Shown: positions 8,130-16,660 of the stretch, piece by piece | How the letters are laid out: every line of letters starts with the position of its first letter | Position numbering within the stretch: position 1 is the stretch's first letter | Virus record (IMG/VR): IMGVR_UViG_3300010883_008292 | Span: 1 to 64,000 of that record | From: a virus | Length of the DNA stretch: 64,000 nucleotides | Strand: one strand, 5' to 3' | Notes under the pieces: model-generated | Seen by the model: the letters and a program-made list of their open reading frames with translations, nothing else | Database searches by the model: none | What the model was told of the DNA's origin: nothing | Position numbers and translations under genes: made by a program

Positions 8130-8877
8130 GCCAAAGTCTCAAAAGTTTATCATCTTGTAATTCATCTATTTTAATCTGTCCCTTTGCTATCGGATGCGGA
8201 GTTAAATCCGTATTAAATAAACAAAGTTTACAGCTTTCTCTATATTTATGTCGTTCTAAATCGTCGGGAAAACGCATTCCTCTATTGTATGAGTAAGCCC
8301 AATCATAAGGTATGTTGGTCCAGAACTCTCTTTGCCTCCAATAGTGATAGTTATCTGTCCCTTTAAAGAATGTTCTAAAAATTTGTTGCTCTTCTTGTAA
8401 AGCATCCATAAATATATGCTCGCATTGATCCATGTTCCAACACATCATACTAGAATTAAAGTATGTACCACGAATTTCTATAAATTTCCTATCATGTTTA
8501 TGCCTAGGATCTTGCCAAGTGCTATGTATAATTCTAGGTTTTAAAGCTAACTCGTCTAGGTCAGTTATATCATTTTGTATAATAACATCTAGATCGAAGT
8601 AGGTCCATTTCCCTACATAACCAAGCCATTCGTGAGAGTTAAACAAAAGAAACTTAGCTCTATCCCAACAATAGTTTTCTTTTCCGAACCAATACTTAGG
8701 GTGTAGTGGTTCTATGTCTGGTATTTTTTCCGTGGAACACTTTAAACCTTTCGGCTCATCGGTAAAACATGTAAACGTAAAGTCCTTGTGGTAGTTTTCC
8801 TGTACCATACGATACAGGTTATTTACATATTCGGGCGAATATTTAGTGCCCCATTTGATGCAAACAAAGTTCATCAT
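8110..8877 (-). CDS. GT-A-like glycosyltransferase, paralogue 3
   Basis: A 255-residue paralogue beginning MMNFVCIKWGTKYSPEYVNN. It has FTCFTDEPKGL, HPKYWFGKENYCWDRAK, the DxD-like TYFDLDVIIQNDI, WQDPRHKHDRKF and YSYNRGMRFPDDLERHKYRE. I chose the double ATG at 8877/8874, preceded by GGAGATTGAAGAAG on the minus strand, over an upstream ATG at 8913 inside the previous gene. It overlaps the upstream paralogue by 35 nt and the downstream fusion gene by 20 nt. Confidence 0.65.
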   Translation of the reverse strand: MMNFVCIKWGTKYSPEYVNNLYRMVQENYHKDFTFTCFTDEPKGLKCSTEKIPDIEPLHPKYWFGKENYCWDRAKFLLFNSHEWLGYVGKWTYFDLDVIIQNDITDLDELALKPRIIHSTWQDPRHKHDRKFIEIRGTYFNSSMMCWNMDQCEHIFMDALQEEQQIFRTFFKGTDNYHYWRQREFWTNIPYDWAYSYNRGMRFPDDLERHKYRESCKLCLFNTDLTPHPIAKGQIKIDELQDDKLLRLWHGNTNS

Positions 8878-9508
8878 ATTCTTCTTCAATCTCCGGCCAG
8901 TGTGATAGCCCATTTAATATACATATCGAGTATTCAGGTCTGTATTTTCTACCTGAAAACAAATATGAATATACTTCTTTTTCAGGTAAGTGTTCAAAAG
9001 TAAATCCTTCATGATACAAAAATGTATCATCTCCATTAGGATACTTTACTATAAATTCATCTTTTTTCTTATTATAATATTTGTAAATATGTGTGAGGTC
9101 TTCCCAAATCAATACACTTGAGTTAAAATTACTCAATGGAAAGTCTGATCTATAAGGAAAATCGTGGATGTTCATTTGTTTATACCCTTTATCTTTCCAC
9201 CAAGTCCATATTATTAAAGGGGTTCCTTTGTATAGATCAAACAAATGATCAATTGGCTTCTGAATTCTAACGTCTAAGTCTAAATATAGTATGGTTCCTA
9301 AATTATTATGTTTAAATAAATTTAATTTTTCCATACAACCCGGATCGGGTTCGTCTTCCATATAAATAACTTGTATATTAGGATCCAAATCCTTTGGATC
9401 ATCTGTTACACATACATAATTATACTTGCCTTCGGTATGCTCATAGATAGAGTTGACGGCATTCGCATCATATTTGTCACCATACTTTAATGTTAAAATA
9501 GTTTTCAT
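8843..9508 (-). CDS. GT-A-like glycosyltransferase, paralogue 4
   Basis: The first gene of the minus-strand island, about 221 residues. It begins MKTILTLKYGDKYDANAVNS, where KYGDKY replaces the KWGTKY of the others, and has YVCVTDDPKDL and the DxD-like LYLDLDVRIQKPIDHL. Two starts are possible: ATG at 9517 and ATG at 9508. The minus-strand late promoter at 9521-9528 would start RNA near 9515, so 9508 is favoured and gives a family-like N-terminus; the leader would be only a few bases. The operon runs from here to 4107. Confidence 0.6.
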   Translation of the reverse strand: MKTILTLKYGDKYDANAVNSIYEHTEGKYNYVCVTDDPKDLDPNIQVIYMEDEPDPGCMEKLNLFKHNNLGTILYLDLDVRIQKPIDHLFDLYKGTPLIIWTWWKDKGYKQMNIHDFPYRSDFPLSNFNSSVLIWEDLTHIYKYYNKKKDEFIVKYPNGDDTFLYHEGFTFEHLPEKEVYSYLFSGRKYRPEYSICILNGLSHWPEIEEEYDELCLHQMGH

Positions 9509-9520
9509 TGTAATCATTAA

Positions 9521-9528
9521 TATTTATA
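9521..9528 (-). promoter_or_regulatory. Late promoter, minus strand
   Basis: The plus-strand sequence TATTTATA reads TATAAATA on the minus strand, the T4-type late promoter octamer recognised by a gp55-bearing RNA polymerase. It faces the minus-strand glycosyltransferase operon and shares four bases with the plus-strand octamer at 9525-9532. Confidence 0.75.
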
Positions 9529-9532
9529 AATA
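9525..9532 (+). promoter_or_regulatory. Late promoter, plus strand
   Basis: TATAAATA, 30 bp before the first gene of the structural block at 9562. Together with the minus-strand octamer it forms the perfect 12-bp palindrome TATTTATAAATA (9521-9532), so the same DNA can fire in both directions. Confidence 0.8.
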
Positions 9533-9561
9533 AGATAAACAACAGTTTTAGAGATTGCGAG

Positions 9562-9900
9562 ATGGCTACAGTACAGAATATAACTATTGACCAAGGTACG
9601 ACGTTTAGTCTGACGATTAATCTCACGAATGATGATAATTCTGCTAAAGATTTAGCGAATTATACAATAGCATCACAAATGAGAAAATCATACGAGGGGA
9701 CGACAAAGACGGACTTTACTACGGCAAAAGTAGATGCGACAGGCGAAGTAACAATCTCATTAACGGCAGCTCAGACTACATTAGTTAAGCAAGGCCGTTA
9801 TGTATATGATGTAGAGATCACAGGAACATCTCCTGTGGAAACTCTAAGGGTTTTAGAAGGCCTCGTAACAGTAACCCCACAAGTAACCAAAGCAGCTTAG
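9562..9900 (+). CDS. Tail/baseplate accessory protein with beta-sandwich (BppU-like) domain
   Basis: A 112-residue protein that is almost entirely beta strand. It resembles BppU N-terminal or Ig-like modules of phage baseplates: an opening ITIDQGTTFSLTINLTND, a central ASQMRKSY and a closing LEGLVTVTPQV. It is the first gene behind a late promoter and precedes the fibre genes, so a virion adsorption role is likely. Family-level assignment is weak, virion location fairly likely. Confidence 0.55.
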   Translation: MATVQNITIDQGTTFSLTINLTNDDNSAKDLANYTIASQMRKSYEGTTKTDFTTAKVDATGEVTISLTAAQTTLVKQGRYVYDVEITGTSPVETLRVLEGLVTVTPQVTKAA

Positions 9901-9908
9901 GAGGATAG

Positions 9909-10151
9909 ATGGCAGTAACAGTTACCCCGCAGTCCGGACTGAAAGTAAATGTAGGTTTAGGATCCGCGCGTGTTGTTACAACACAGACGACTTCTGCGTT
10001 GGTGGGAACATCATTAGACGATTTATCAAGTGTAAATACGTCTGGTGTACAGGATGGTTACACATTAGTATATGATTCTTCGACTAGTAAATGGGTAGCG
10101 CAGGTATTAACTGCATCTGCTCCAACTACTATAGACGGTGGAACATTTTAA
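9909..10151 (+). CDS. Small fibre-associated structural protein
   Basis: 80 residues, rich in Ser, Thr and Val, with GYTLVYDSSTSKWVAQVL, a segment common in tail fibre shafts. It ends TTIDGGTF, a C-terminal motif that recurs with small changes at the ends of the genes at 10208 and 12215. It follows a GGAGGATAG ribosome site. It is probably a short fibre or collar subunit. Confidence 0.5.
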   Translation: MAVTVTPQSGLKVNVGLGSARVVTTQTTSALVGTSLDDLSSVNTSGVQDGYTLVYDSSTSKWVAQVLTASAPTTIDGGTF

Positions 10152-10207
10152 AATGAATTATATAATGCGATTATTAAACAACAAAACATTTAACTAGGAG
10201 ATATTAA

Positions 10208-11518
10208 ATGGCAACAACAATACAAATTAAACGAAGCACGGGCTCAGCAGCCCCAGGTGTTGGAGATTTGGTTGAGGCAGAATTAGCGTACTCTGAAGAC
10301 CGTTCAGGTAGTGGTGCAGCAGCAAAACTTTATATTTCATCTATAGATTCCGGTGGTAACGAGGTTATCCAGGAACTAGGTGGTAAGTATTACACTGACA
10401 TTATCGACACGGCCACATCAGCGAATACAGCTAGCAAACTCGTAGCACGAGACGCTAGTGGTAACTTTTCCGCAGGTACAATTACCTGGGGATCGCTAAG
10501 TGATGGAAGTATAACAGCGACAGCATTCGTAGACGAAGACAATATGGCTTCGAACAGTGCAACGCTAATTCCAACACAGCAATCTGTAAAAGCTTATGTT
10601 GATGCTCAAGTAACAGCACAGGATATGGACGTAGCGTCTGACTCCGGTTCTATTGATGTAGATCTAGATTCAGAATCTTTAACTATTGCAGGGGGCACAG
10701 GTATTAGTACAAGTGCATCCGGTTCAACAGTTACAGCTACTCTAGATAATACAGCAGTTACAGCAGCATCTTATGGATCAAGTGCAGCAATTCCAGTAAT
10801 AACAGTTGATGCTCAAGGACGTATAACAGCGGCCACTACAGCAGCAACCAGTTCAACACTGACAATTGGAGCGGATTCAGGATCTGATGACACCTTAACG
10901 GTGGGAACAGATACATTTAACTTTGCAGGCACAGCCAATGAAGTTGAAACAACAGTTTCAAACAATACAATAACTATTGGTTTACCAAACAATGTAACAA
11001 TTGGTGGTAACCTAACAGTATCAGGAACAACTACAACAGTTGATTCTACAACATTAAGTGTTGCAGATCCACTTATTATATTAGCCTCCGGCAACAACTC
11101 ATCTGATGCAGTTGATGTTGGTTTATACGGCTTGTATGATACTTCGGGTTCACAAGACTTATATGGTGGTTTCTATAGAGACGCTTCCGATTCAGGTAAG
11201 TGGAAACTCTTTAAAGACAATCAAGCAGCCCCAACTACAACAGTTAATACTGGTGGAACAGGTTATGCAGTAGCGACACTTGTTGCTCACTTGGAAGATT
11301 CAAGTGTAGCAATTACAGGTGGTAGTATTACAGGCATTACTGATCTAGTAGTAGCAGACGGTGGTACGGGCGCTAGCACTCTTACAAGCAATGGTGTACT
11401 ATATGGTAACGGAACAGGAGCTATACAAGCAACTGCAGCCGGTACTGATGGTTATATCATGTATTCTAATAGTGGGACACCAGCATGGACCAACACAATT
11501 AGTGGTGGAACATACTAA
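10208..11518 (+). CDS. Tail fibre-like protein
   Basis: This 436-residue protein begins IQIKRSTGSAAPGVGDL..ELAY, the N-terminal module found in many phage fibre and receptor-binding proteins. A long Thr/Ser/Gly/Ala-rich beta region follows, with TIGGNLTVSGTTTTVDSTTL (near 263-282) and a peptide-like YRDASDSGKWKLF. This organisation is usual for fibres of marine T4-like phages. It ends TISGGTY. There is no recognisable chaperone or collagen repeat. It probably contributes to host binding. Confidence 0.7.
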   Translation: MATTIQIKRSTGSAAPGVGDLVEAELAYSEDRSGSGAAAKLYISSIDSGGNEVIQELGGKYYTDIIDTATSANTASKLVARDASGNFSAGTITWGSLSDGSITATAFVDEDNMASNSATLIPTQQSVKAYVDAQVTAQDMDVASDSGSIDVDLDSESLTIAGGTGISTSASGSTVTATLDNTAVTAASYGSSAAIPVITVDAQGRITAATTAATSSTLTIGADSGSDDTLTVGTDTFNFAGTANEVETTVSNNTITIGLPNNVTIGGNLTVSGTTTTVDSTTLSVADPLIILASGNNSSDAVDVGLYGLYDTSGSQDLYGGFYRDASDSGKWKLFKDNQAAPTTTVNTGGTGYAVATLVAHLEDSSVAITGGSITGITDLVVADGGTGASTLTSNGVLYGNGTGAIQATAAGTDGYIMYSNSGTPAWTNTISGGTY

Positions 11519-11533
11519 TTTAAATTATAAGGT

Positions 11534-11845
11534 ATGACAATGACACAACAAAATGATCAAAGTGAATTGATTAATGAATATATTAAAAACTTAGCGGCGA
11601 AAGTTAACGAGTTACAAGCGGAAAACATTTTATTAAAAACTAGATTAAGTCTTTTGGAAAACGTGAAAGTGGCAAAAGCACAGGAACAGCAGGTGACAGA
11701 TGGAGGAGGCTTTGGACAAGCTGAACCAGCACCCAAGGTAGAAAAACCAACACCTAAACCTGCTCCTGAACCTTCAATGAAGGTTAATGCAAGGCCAGGA
11801 TCCAAGAAAACAAGAGACTCTTCTGGACAATTTATAGAAAAATAG
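11534..11845 (+). CDS. Small protein with coiled coil and Pro-rich tail
   Basis: 103 residues. Residues 8-50 form a likely coiled coil (heptads in YIKNLAAKVNELQAENILLK), followed by a low-complexity Pro/Lys/Glu region (APKVEKPTPKPAPEPS) and a basic C-terminus. It sits between fibre genes and could be a trimerising linker or fibre assembly factor. A second ATG lies 6 nt downstream of the first. I do not recognise the family. Confidence 0.5.
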   Translation: MTMTQQNDQSELINEYIKNLAAKVNELQAENILLKTRLSLLENVKVAKAQEQQVTDGGGFGQAEPAPKVEKPTPKPAPEPSMKVNARPGSKKTRDSSGQFIEK

Positions 11846-11854
11846 GAGAAAAAC

Positions 11855-12190
11855 ATGGCAGTAATAATTAAGATCAAAAAATCTGAAACAGCATCTGATG
11901 CTCCAACAACCTCAGATCTCGCGGTCGGAGAAATAGCATTAAATACAGCAGATAAAAAGATCTACGTAAGGGATAGCGCAGACGCTATCATTAACGTTGC
12001 TAACTATGTTGAAGCAGATCTATCATTAGTATTCCCAACAGGAGACTATGGTAGTGTTGCAAACACATTGAGCGAAGATGCCTTTGGACAGTTAATAGAT
12101 AAAATCTATGATCTGAAAGGAGATTACACTTCGGTTAATCCTACTATTAAAATGAGAGTCGCTACTGAAGACTTAGGCGCTTTTTCATAA
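11855..12190 (+). CDS. Fibre-type N-terminal module protein
   Basis: 111 residues starting IIKIKKSETASDAPTTSDLAVGEIALNTADKKIYVRD, the same module that opens the fibre proteins at 10208 and 12451. It then has a unique helical C-terminus. It is therefore a short stand-alone receptor-binding or fibre-attachment protein. A GGAG ribosome site lies 7 nt before the ATG. Confidence 0.55.
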   Translation: MAVIIKIKKSETASDAPTTSDLAVGEIALNTADKKIYVRDSADAIINVANYVEADLSLVFPTGDYGSVANTLSEDAFGQLIDKIYDLKGDYTSVNPTIKMRVATEDLGAFS

Positions 12191-12214
12191 CCAATTAAAT
12201 TAGGGGAAAATCAT

Positions 12215-12436
12215 ATGGCAGTTACAGTACAATTTAGGAGAGGCACAGCTACACAGAACAATTCGTTCACAGGTGCAGCAGGTGAAGTTTCTATTAATAC
12301 AACTAACAACGCTATTCGAGTCCATGATGGAAGCACAGCAGGCGGAACAGAGTTAATGCTCGCTTCGGCTGCAAATATTTCCGGTAACATTCCTGGCGGG
12401 AATGTTGACGGGACAATAGATGGCGGAACATATTAA
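12215..12436 (+). CDS. Short stand-alone fibre N-terminal module
   Basis: 73 residues, nearly a copy of the first 50 residues of the following long fibre: VTVQFRRGTATQNNSFTGAAGEVS here versus VQFRRGTTVQNDAFTGAVGEIS there. It ends GTIDGGTY. It looks like a duplicated fibre head without a shaft, and could cap, compete with or replace the long fibre in assembly. Confidence 0.6.
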   Translation: MAVTVQFRRGTATQNNSFTGAAGEVSINTTNNAIRVHDGSTAGGTELMLASAANISGNIPGGNVDGTIDGGTY

Positions 12437-12450
12437 AATAGGAGAAAACA

Positions 12451-14919
12451 ATGCCAACACAAGTACAATTTAGAAGGGGAACGACTGTCCAAAATGACGC
12501 GTTCACCGGTGCTGTAGGTGAAATTTCCGTCGACACTACTTTAGACACCGTACGACTACATGACGGCTCAACACAAGGCGGGTTTAGACTTGCCAGATAT
12601 TCGGAAATACAAGCCGGAGATATCACAGCAGTAGTAGCAGGAACGGGGTTAGCAGGTGGTGCGACAAGTGGAAGTGCAACAGTTAGTTTATCTCACTTAG
12701 GAATTGAAAGTTTATCAGATCCAAACGCAGACAGAATTGTATTCTGGGACGATTCAGCAGGCGCCTCACAGTGGCTATCAGCAGGAACGGGTTTAACAAT
12801 TACAGCGACATCAATAGATGTAGGTACATTAAATCAGGATACAACAGGCAACGCAGCAACAGCAACAGCATTAGCAACAGCTAGAACTATTGGCGGAACA
12901 TCATTTGATGGAACAGCTAATATAGCAGTTGCCCTAGCTGGTACGGCCACAGCATTAGCAACAGCACGAACAATCCATGGTGTATCATTTGATGGTACAG
13001 CAAACATAGATTTAAGTGAGGTTATAGCTGATACTGTAGGAGCGATGGTAACCTCTAATACAGAGAGTGGCATCACGGTTGCGTATGTAGACGCTGATAA
13101 CACAATAGATTTCACAGTAGGTACACTAAACCAATCAACGACAGGAAATGCAGCAACGGCAACGTTAGCAGCAACAGCAACAGCATTAGCAACAGCTAGA
13201 ACTATTGGCGGAACATCATTTGATGGAACAGCTAATATAGCAGTTGGCCTAGCAGGCACAGCAACAGCACTAGCAACAGCTAGAACTATTCAAGGGGTTT
13301 CCTTTGATGGTTCAGCAAACATAACAACAACCACAGCGGGTACAGGAGTATCAGTATCTGGAACAGCAGTCTCAATCGGACAGGCAGTTGCAACTACAGA
13401 TAAACCTTCATTCGCAGGTATTACATTAACAGCAGATTCAACGGTGACGGGTAATATTTTACCTTCAGCAGATGATACTTATGGACTAGGTAGTGCGGCG
13501 AAACAATGGTCAGATGTATATATAGGCCCAGGCTCATTATATGTTAACGGTCAGAAAGTGGTTGAAGATGATTCAGGAACAATTACAATTTCCGCAGACA
13601 CTAACCAAAACGTAAAAGTATCAACTTCAGGTTCGGGTGACGTAGAGTTAGACCCAACTGGAAGCGGACAAATTGAGTTGAAAGGCCCAGTACAAGTTAC
13701 AGCAGGTTCTAACGTATCATCATCAGATGGGAATGCAATTTCATTCTCAAACGCAATTGATGTAGATGCAATTGAATCAAGAAGTACAGACACCAACTTA
13801 ACATTAAGTGCAAATGGAACTGGTATTGTAACAGTTAACGATGCCTTAACAGTTACCGGTGACTTGATCGTATCAGGAACAACAACTACAGTTAACTCTG
13901 CAACAATTAATTTAGCAGATAATATAATAATGCTTAACTCAGACTTTACGTCTGGAACACCTTCAGAAGATACTGGTTTCTCAGTATTGAGAGGTGGAAG
14001 CGCAACTAAGTCTCTATTATGGGACGAAACTAATGACAGATGGACTGTTTCTACAGAAGATTTTGTTGCAACTACTTTTATAGGTGCCTTAACAGGTAAT
14101 GTATCAGGAAATGTAACTGGATCTTCAGGATCGACTACAGGAAATGCAGCAACGGCAACAGCACTAGCAACAGCTAGGACAATTGGCGGAACATCATTTG
14201 ATGGAACAGCTAATATAGCAGTAGGATTAGCAGGCACAGCAACAGCATTAGCAACAGCTAGAACTATTGGTGTTGTATCATTTGATGGTACAGCTATTAT
14301 TAACTTACCAGGAGTTAACGCTTCGGGTACACAAAATACTAGCGGACTAGCAGCAACAGCAACACTGGCAGCAGGAGCAACAGCATTAGCAACGGCAAGA
14401 AATATAGGCGGTGTATCATTTGATGGTACGGCGAACATAGACTTACCGGGAGTTAACTCTGCTGGTAACCAGGCAACGTCTGGATTAGCAGCAACAGCAA
14501 CACTGGCAGCAGGAGCAACAGCATTAGCAACGGCAAGAACAATAGGTGGTGTATCATTTGATGGTACAGCTAATATTAACTTACCAGGAGTTAATTCAGC
14601 AGGTAATCAAGCAACTTCAGGACTAGCAGCAACGGCAACGTTAGCAGCAGCCTCAACAGCTTTGGCTACAGGCAGAACAGTAGGTATGACAGGTGACGTA
14701 GTTTGGACATCAGCATCGTTTGATGGCACAGGAAACGTTACAGGTTCAGCAACTATTCAAGCTAATAGTGTAGATTTGGGAACACATACAACAGGAAATT
14801 ACATGGCGCAAGTAAGTGGAGGAAATGGAGTTACTATTTCTCATTCACAGGGCGAAGGCTCTACTGCTACCATAACAGGAACAGCAATTTACAACGCAGC
14901 CGGTAGTTTACTGAACTAG
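12451..14919 (+). CDS. Long repetitive tail fibre
   Basis: 822 residues. The N-terminal module (residues 1-52, with FRRGTT and VRLHDGS) is followed by a long shaft of repeats of the form GNAATATALATARTIGGxSFDGTANI, in two blocks (nt 12841-13323 and 14139-14716). Between them is a unique region with NLTLSANGTGIVTVNDALTV and a TTTVNSATINLADNIIML segment. The protein ends without a clear globular tip. The repeats are nearly identical in DNA, so copy number could change by recombination. It is likely a host-recognition fibre. Confidence 0.75.
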   Translation: MPTQVQFRRGTTVQNDAFTGAVGEISVDTTLDTVRLHDGSTQGGFRLARYSEIQAGDITAVVAGTGLAGGATSGSATVSLSHLGIESLSDPNADRIVFWDDSAGASQWLSAGTGLTITATSIDVGTLNQDTTGNAATATALATARTIGGTSFDGTANIAVALAGTATALATARTIHGVSFDGTANIDLSEVIADTVGAMVTSNTESGITVAYVDADNTIDFTVGTLNQSTTGNAATATLAATATALATARTIGGTSFDGTANIAVGLAGTATALATARTIQGVSFDGSANITTTTAGTGVSVSGTAVSIGQAVATTDKPSFAGITLTADSTVTGNILPSADDTYGLGSAAKQWSDVYIGPGSLYVNGQKVVEDDSGTITISADTNQNVKVSTSGSGDVELDPTGSGQIELKGPVQVTAGSNVSSSDGNAISFSNAIDVDAIESRSTDTNLTLSANGTGIVTVNDALTVTGDLIVSGTTTTVNSATINLADNIIMLNSDFTSGTPSEDTGFSVLRGGSATKSLLWDETNDRWTVSTEDFVATTFIGALTGNVSGNVTGSSGSTTGNAATATALATARTIGGTSFDGTANIAVGLAGTATALATARTIGVVSFDGTAIINLPGVNASGTQNTSGLAATATLAAGATALATARNIGGVSFDGTANIDLPGVNSAGNQATSGLAATATLAAGATALATARTIGGVSFDGTANINLPGVNSAGNQATSGLAATATLAAASTALATGRTVGMTGDVVWTSASFDGTGNVTGSATIQANSVDLGTHTTGNYMAQVSGGNGVTISHSQGEGSTATITGTAIYNAAGSLLN
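12856..12931 (+). repeat. 76-bp exact direct repeat, copy 1
   Basis: Identical over 76 bp to 13171-13246 inside the same fibre gene and encodes ATATALATARTIGGTSFDG plus the following residues. The copies are 315 bp apart, a whole number of codons, so recombination between them would delete or duplicate 105 residues in frame. Confidence 0.9.
13171..13246 (+). repeat. 76-bp exact direct repeat, copy 2
   Basis: Second exact copy of the repeat at 12856-12931. Partly diverged further units follow around 13252-13323 and 14139-14716. Confidence 0.9.
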
Positions 14920-14928
14920 GAGTAGATA

Positions 14929-15906
14929 ATGGCTTTAGCTAGTAGATCGGATCTACAGGATTATTGTCTAAGGAGACTTGGTGCTCCTGTGATAGAAATA
15001 AATGTGGATGAACAACAAGTATCAGACAGAGTCGATGATGCCATACAATATTGGCAAGAATATCATTTCGACGGTGTTGAGAGAACGTTTGTCAAACATC
15101 AAATCACAGGCTCCATAGTTAAATTAACAACTAATGTAGCAGCAAACTTCCAAAGGAACGAATTGATAACAGGTGGCACCAGTGGTGCCGTCGCGAAGGT
15201 GGTGTCGGGCTCCGGCCAGGATATTACCATAGAAAAGATGAAGACAGGTAGCTCTGCTTTTGTAGCAAGCGAACAAATTACAGGAGATGTAACAGGCTCG
15301 ACAGCTACATTGCACCCTACCACTTTCTATACATCGGGAGATATTGAAAAAGGATATGTCCCTATTAGTAATAATATATTAGGCATCACCAAGGTATTTA
15401 ACTTTGGTGGAGCAGCAACCAACACCTCCAGAGATGGAGAATTATTTGACTTGATGTATCAATTCAGAATGAATGATTTATACAACTTAATGGGCGCAGA
15501 CATGGTCTATTATAGTGTAGTACAAAGTCATTTAACTACATTAGAAATGCTTTTAGCAGGTAGTAGACAAATACGTTGGAACAGAAAAACAGATAGACTT
15601 TATATGGATACAGACTGGGATAAAACATTTAATCCCGGTGACTTTTTAGTAGCAGAAGCGTGGGCTTTACTAGACCCATCATCTTACCCAGAGGTATATG
15701 ATGATATGTTTCTTAAACAATACGCCACTGCTTTAATTAAAAGACAATGGGGTTCTAACATGAGTAAGTTCTCAGGAATTCAAATGCCTGGCGGTGTTAC
15801 CTTGAACGGTGATCAAATATTTCAGGAAGCAACACAGGAGATAACTCTAATAGAAGAGAAAATGCAGAAGAGTTACGAACTGCCCCCACAGTTTATGATA
15901 GGATAG
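14929..15906 (+). CDS. gp13: Neck protein gp13-like
   Basis: 325 residues, beginning with SRSDLQDYCLRRLGAPVIEI and NVDEQQVSDRVDDAIQYW, the conserved start of gp13 in T4-like marine phages. gp13 forms the head-completion (neck) ring to which the tail attaches. An insertion near residues 60-125 with repeated small residues (ITGGTSGAVAKVVSG) looks like an added beta domain. Order 13-14-15-16-17 is as in T4. A ribosome site AGGAGTAG precedes the ATG. Confidence 0.85.
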   Translation: MALASRSDLQDYCLRRLGAPVIEINVDEQQVSDRVDDAIQYWQEYHFDGVERTFVKHQITGSIVKLTTNVAANFQRNELITGGTSGAVAKVVSGSGQDITIEKMKTGSSAFVASEQITGDVTGSTATLHPTTFYTSGDIEKGYVPISNNILGITKVFNFGGAATNTSRDGELFDLMYQFRMNDLYNLMGADMVYYSVVQSHLTTLEMLLAGSRQIRWNRKTDRLYMDTDWDKTFNPGDFLVAEAWALLDPSSYPEVYDDMFLKQYATALIKRQWGSNMSKFSGIQMPGGVTLNGDQIFQEATQEITLIEEKMQKSYELPPQFMIG

Positions 15907-15913
15907 TGAAACC

Positions 15914-16660
15914 ATGCCAACAAACTTTTATTTCCAATCGGGCCAAGGACAAGGACAAACAAACGAACAAAGATTAGTCGAAGACTTAGTAATAGAAAGT
16001 CTTAAAATCTATGGCCATGATACTTATTACCTACCTAGGACACTAGTCAATAAAGATACGATCTTTGATGAAGACGAGCTGTCGAAATTTACACAAGCAT
16101 ATCCTTTGGAAATGTATTTGGATAATGTAAATGGCTACGAAGGACAAGGAGATATATTTACAAGGTTTGGACTTGAAGTAAGAGATCAAGCAACCTTTGT
16201 AATGGCAAAAAGACGTTGGGAAGACATGGTAATGACTTCTGGAGGAGCGTTTACACAAACAGCAAGGCCTTCTGAAGGCGATTTAATATACTTTGAAAAA
16301 ACTAAATCACTATTTGAAATCAAATACGTTGATTTCCAAAATCCATTCTATCAGTTAAACCAACTTTATGTATTTAGAATAACTTGTGAACTGTTTGAGT
16401 ACAGCTCAGAAGATTTGGATACAGGTATTACATTAATAGATGGAATAGAAACTAAATATTCAAACGATATGTTAGAGTATCAGATGAAATTAGAAGATGG
16501 AAGCTTATGGCTTAAAGAAGATACTGGATCTATAATTAATGAATCATATCAAACAACTGCATCAGAGCCAATAGACAATTTAGACTTTGAGAATATTAAT
16601 TTCCTTGAGGGTATATTAGACTTTAGTGAAAAGAATCCATTTGGAGAAATAGGTGTTTAA
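15914..16660 (+). CDS. gp14: Neck protein gp14-like
   Basis: 248 residues with the gp14 start (TNFYFQSGQGQGQTNEQRLV) and the core YLPRTLVNKDTIFDEDEL, YLDNVNGYEGQGDIFTRFG and AKRRWEDMV. gp14 is the second neck protein, which completes the head and connects it to the tail. It follows gp13 by 7 nt and overlaps gp15 by 8 nt. Confidence 0.85.
   Translation: MPTNFYFQSGQGQGQTNEQRLVEDLVIESLKIYGHDTYYLPRTLVNKDTIFDEDELSKFTQAYPLEMYLDNVNGYEGQGDIFTRFGLEVRDQATFVMAKRRWEDMVMTSGGAFTQTARPSEGDLIYFEKTKSLFEIKYVDFQNPFYQLNQLYVFRITCELFEYSSEDLDTGITLIDGIETKYSNDMLEYQMKLEDGSLWLKEDTGSIINESYQTTASEPIDNLDFENINFLEGILDFSEKNPFGEIGV

Noticed and set aside
13551-14438. Long open frame on the minus strand opposite the fibre
   Set aside because: It is the mirror of the repetitive Ala/Thr-rich fibre codons; it has no ribosome site and its composition follows from the sense strand. 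The same applies to 12834-13259 and 10813-11097.
12841-14716. Regular repeats resembling a CRISPR array
   Set aside because: The repeats are in-frame protein repeats of a fibre gene, lack constant repeat/spacer lengths, and no cas genes are present.
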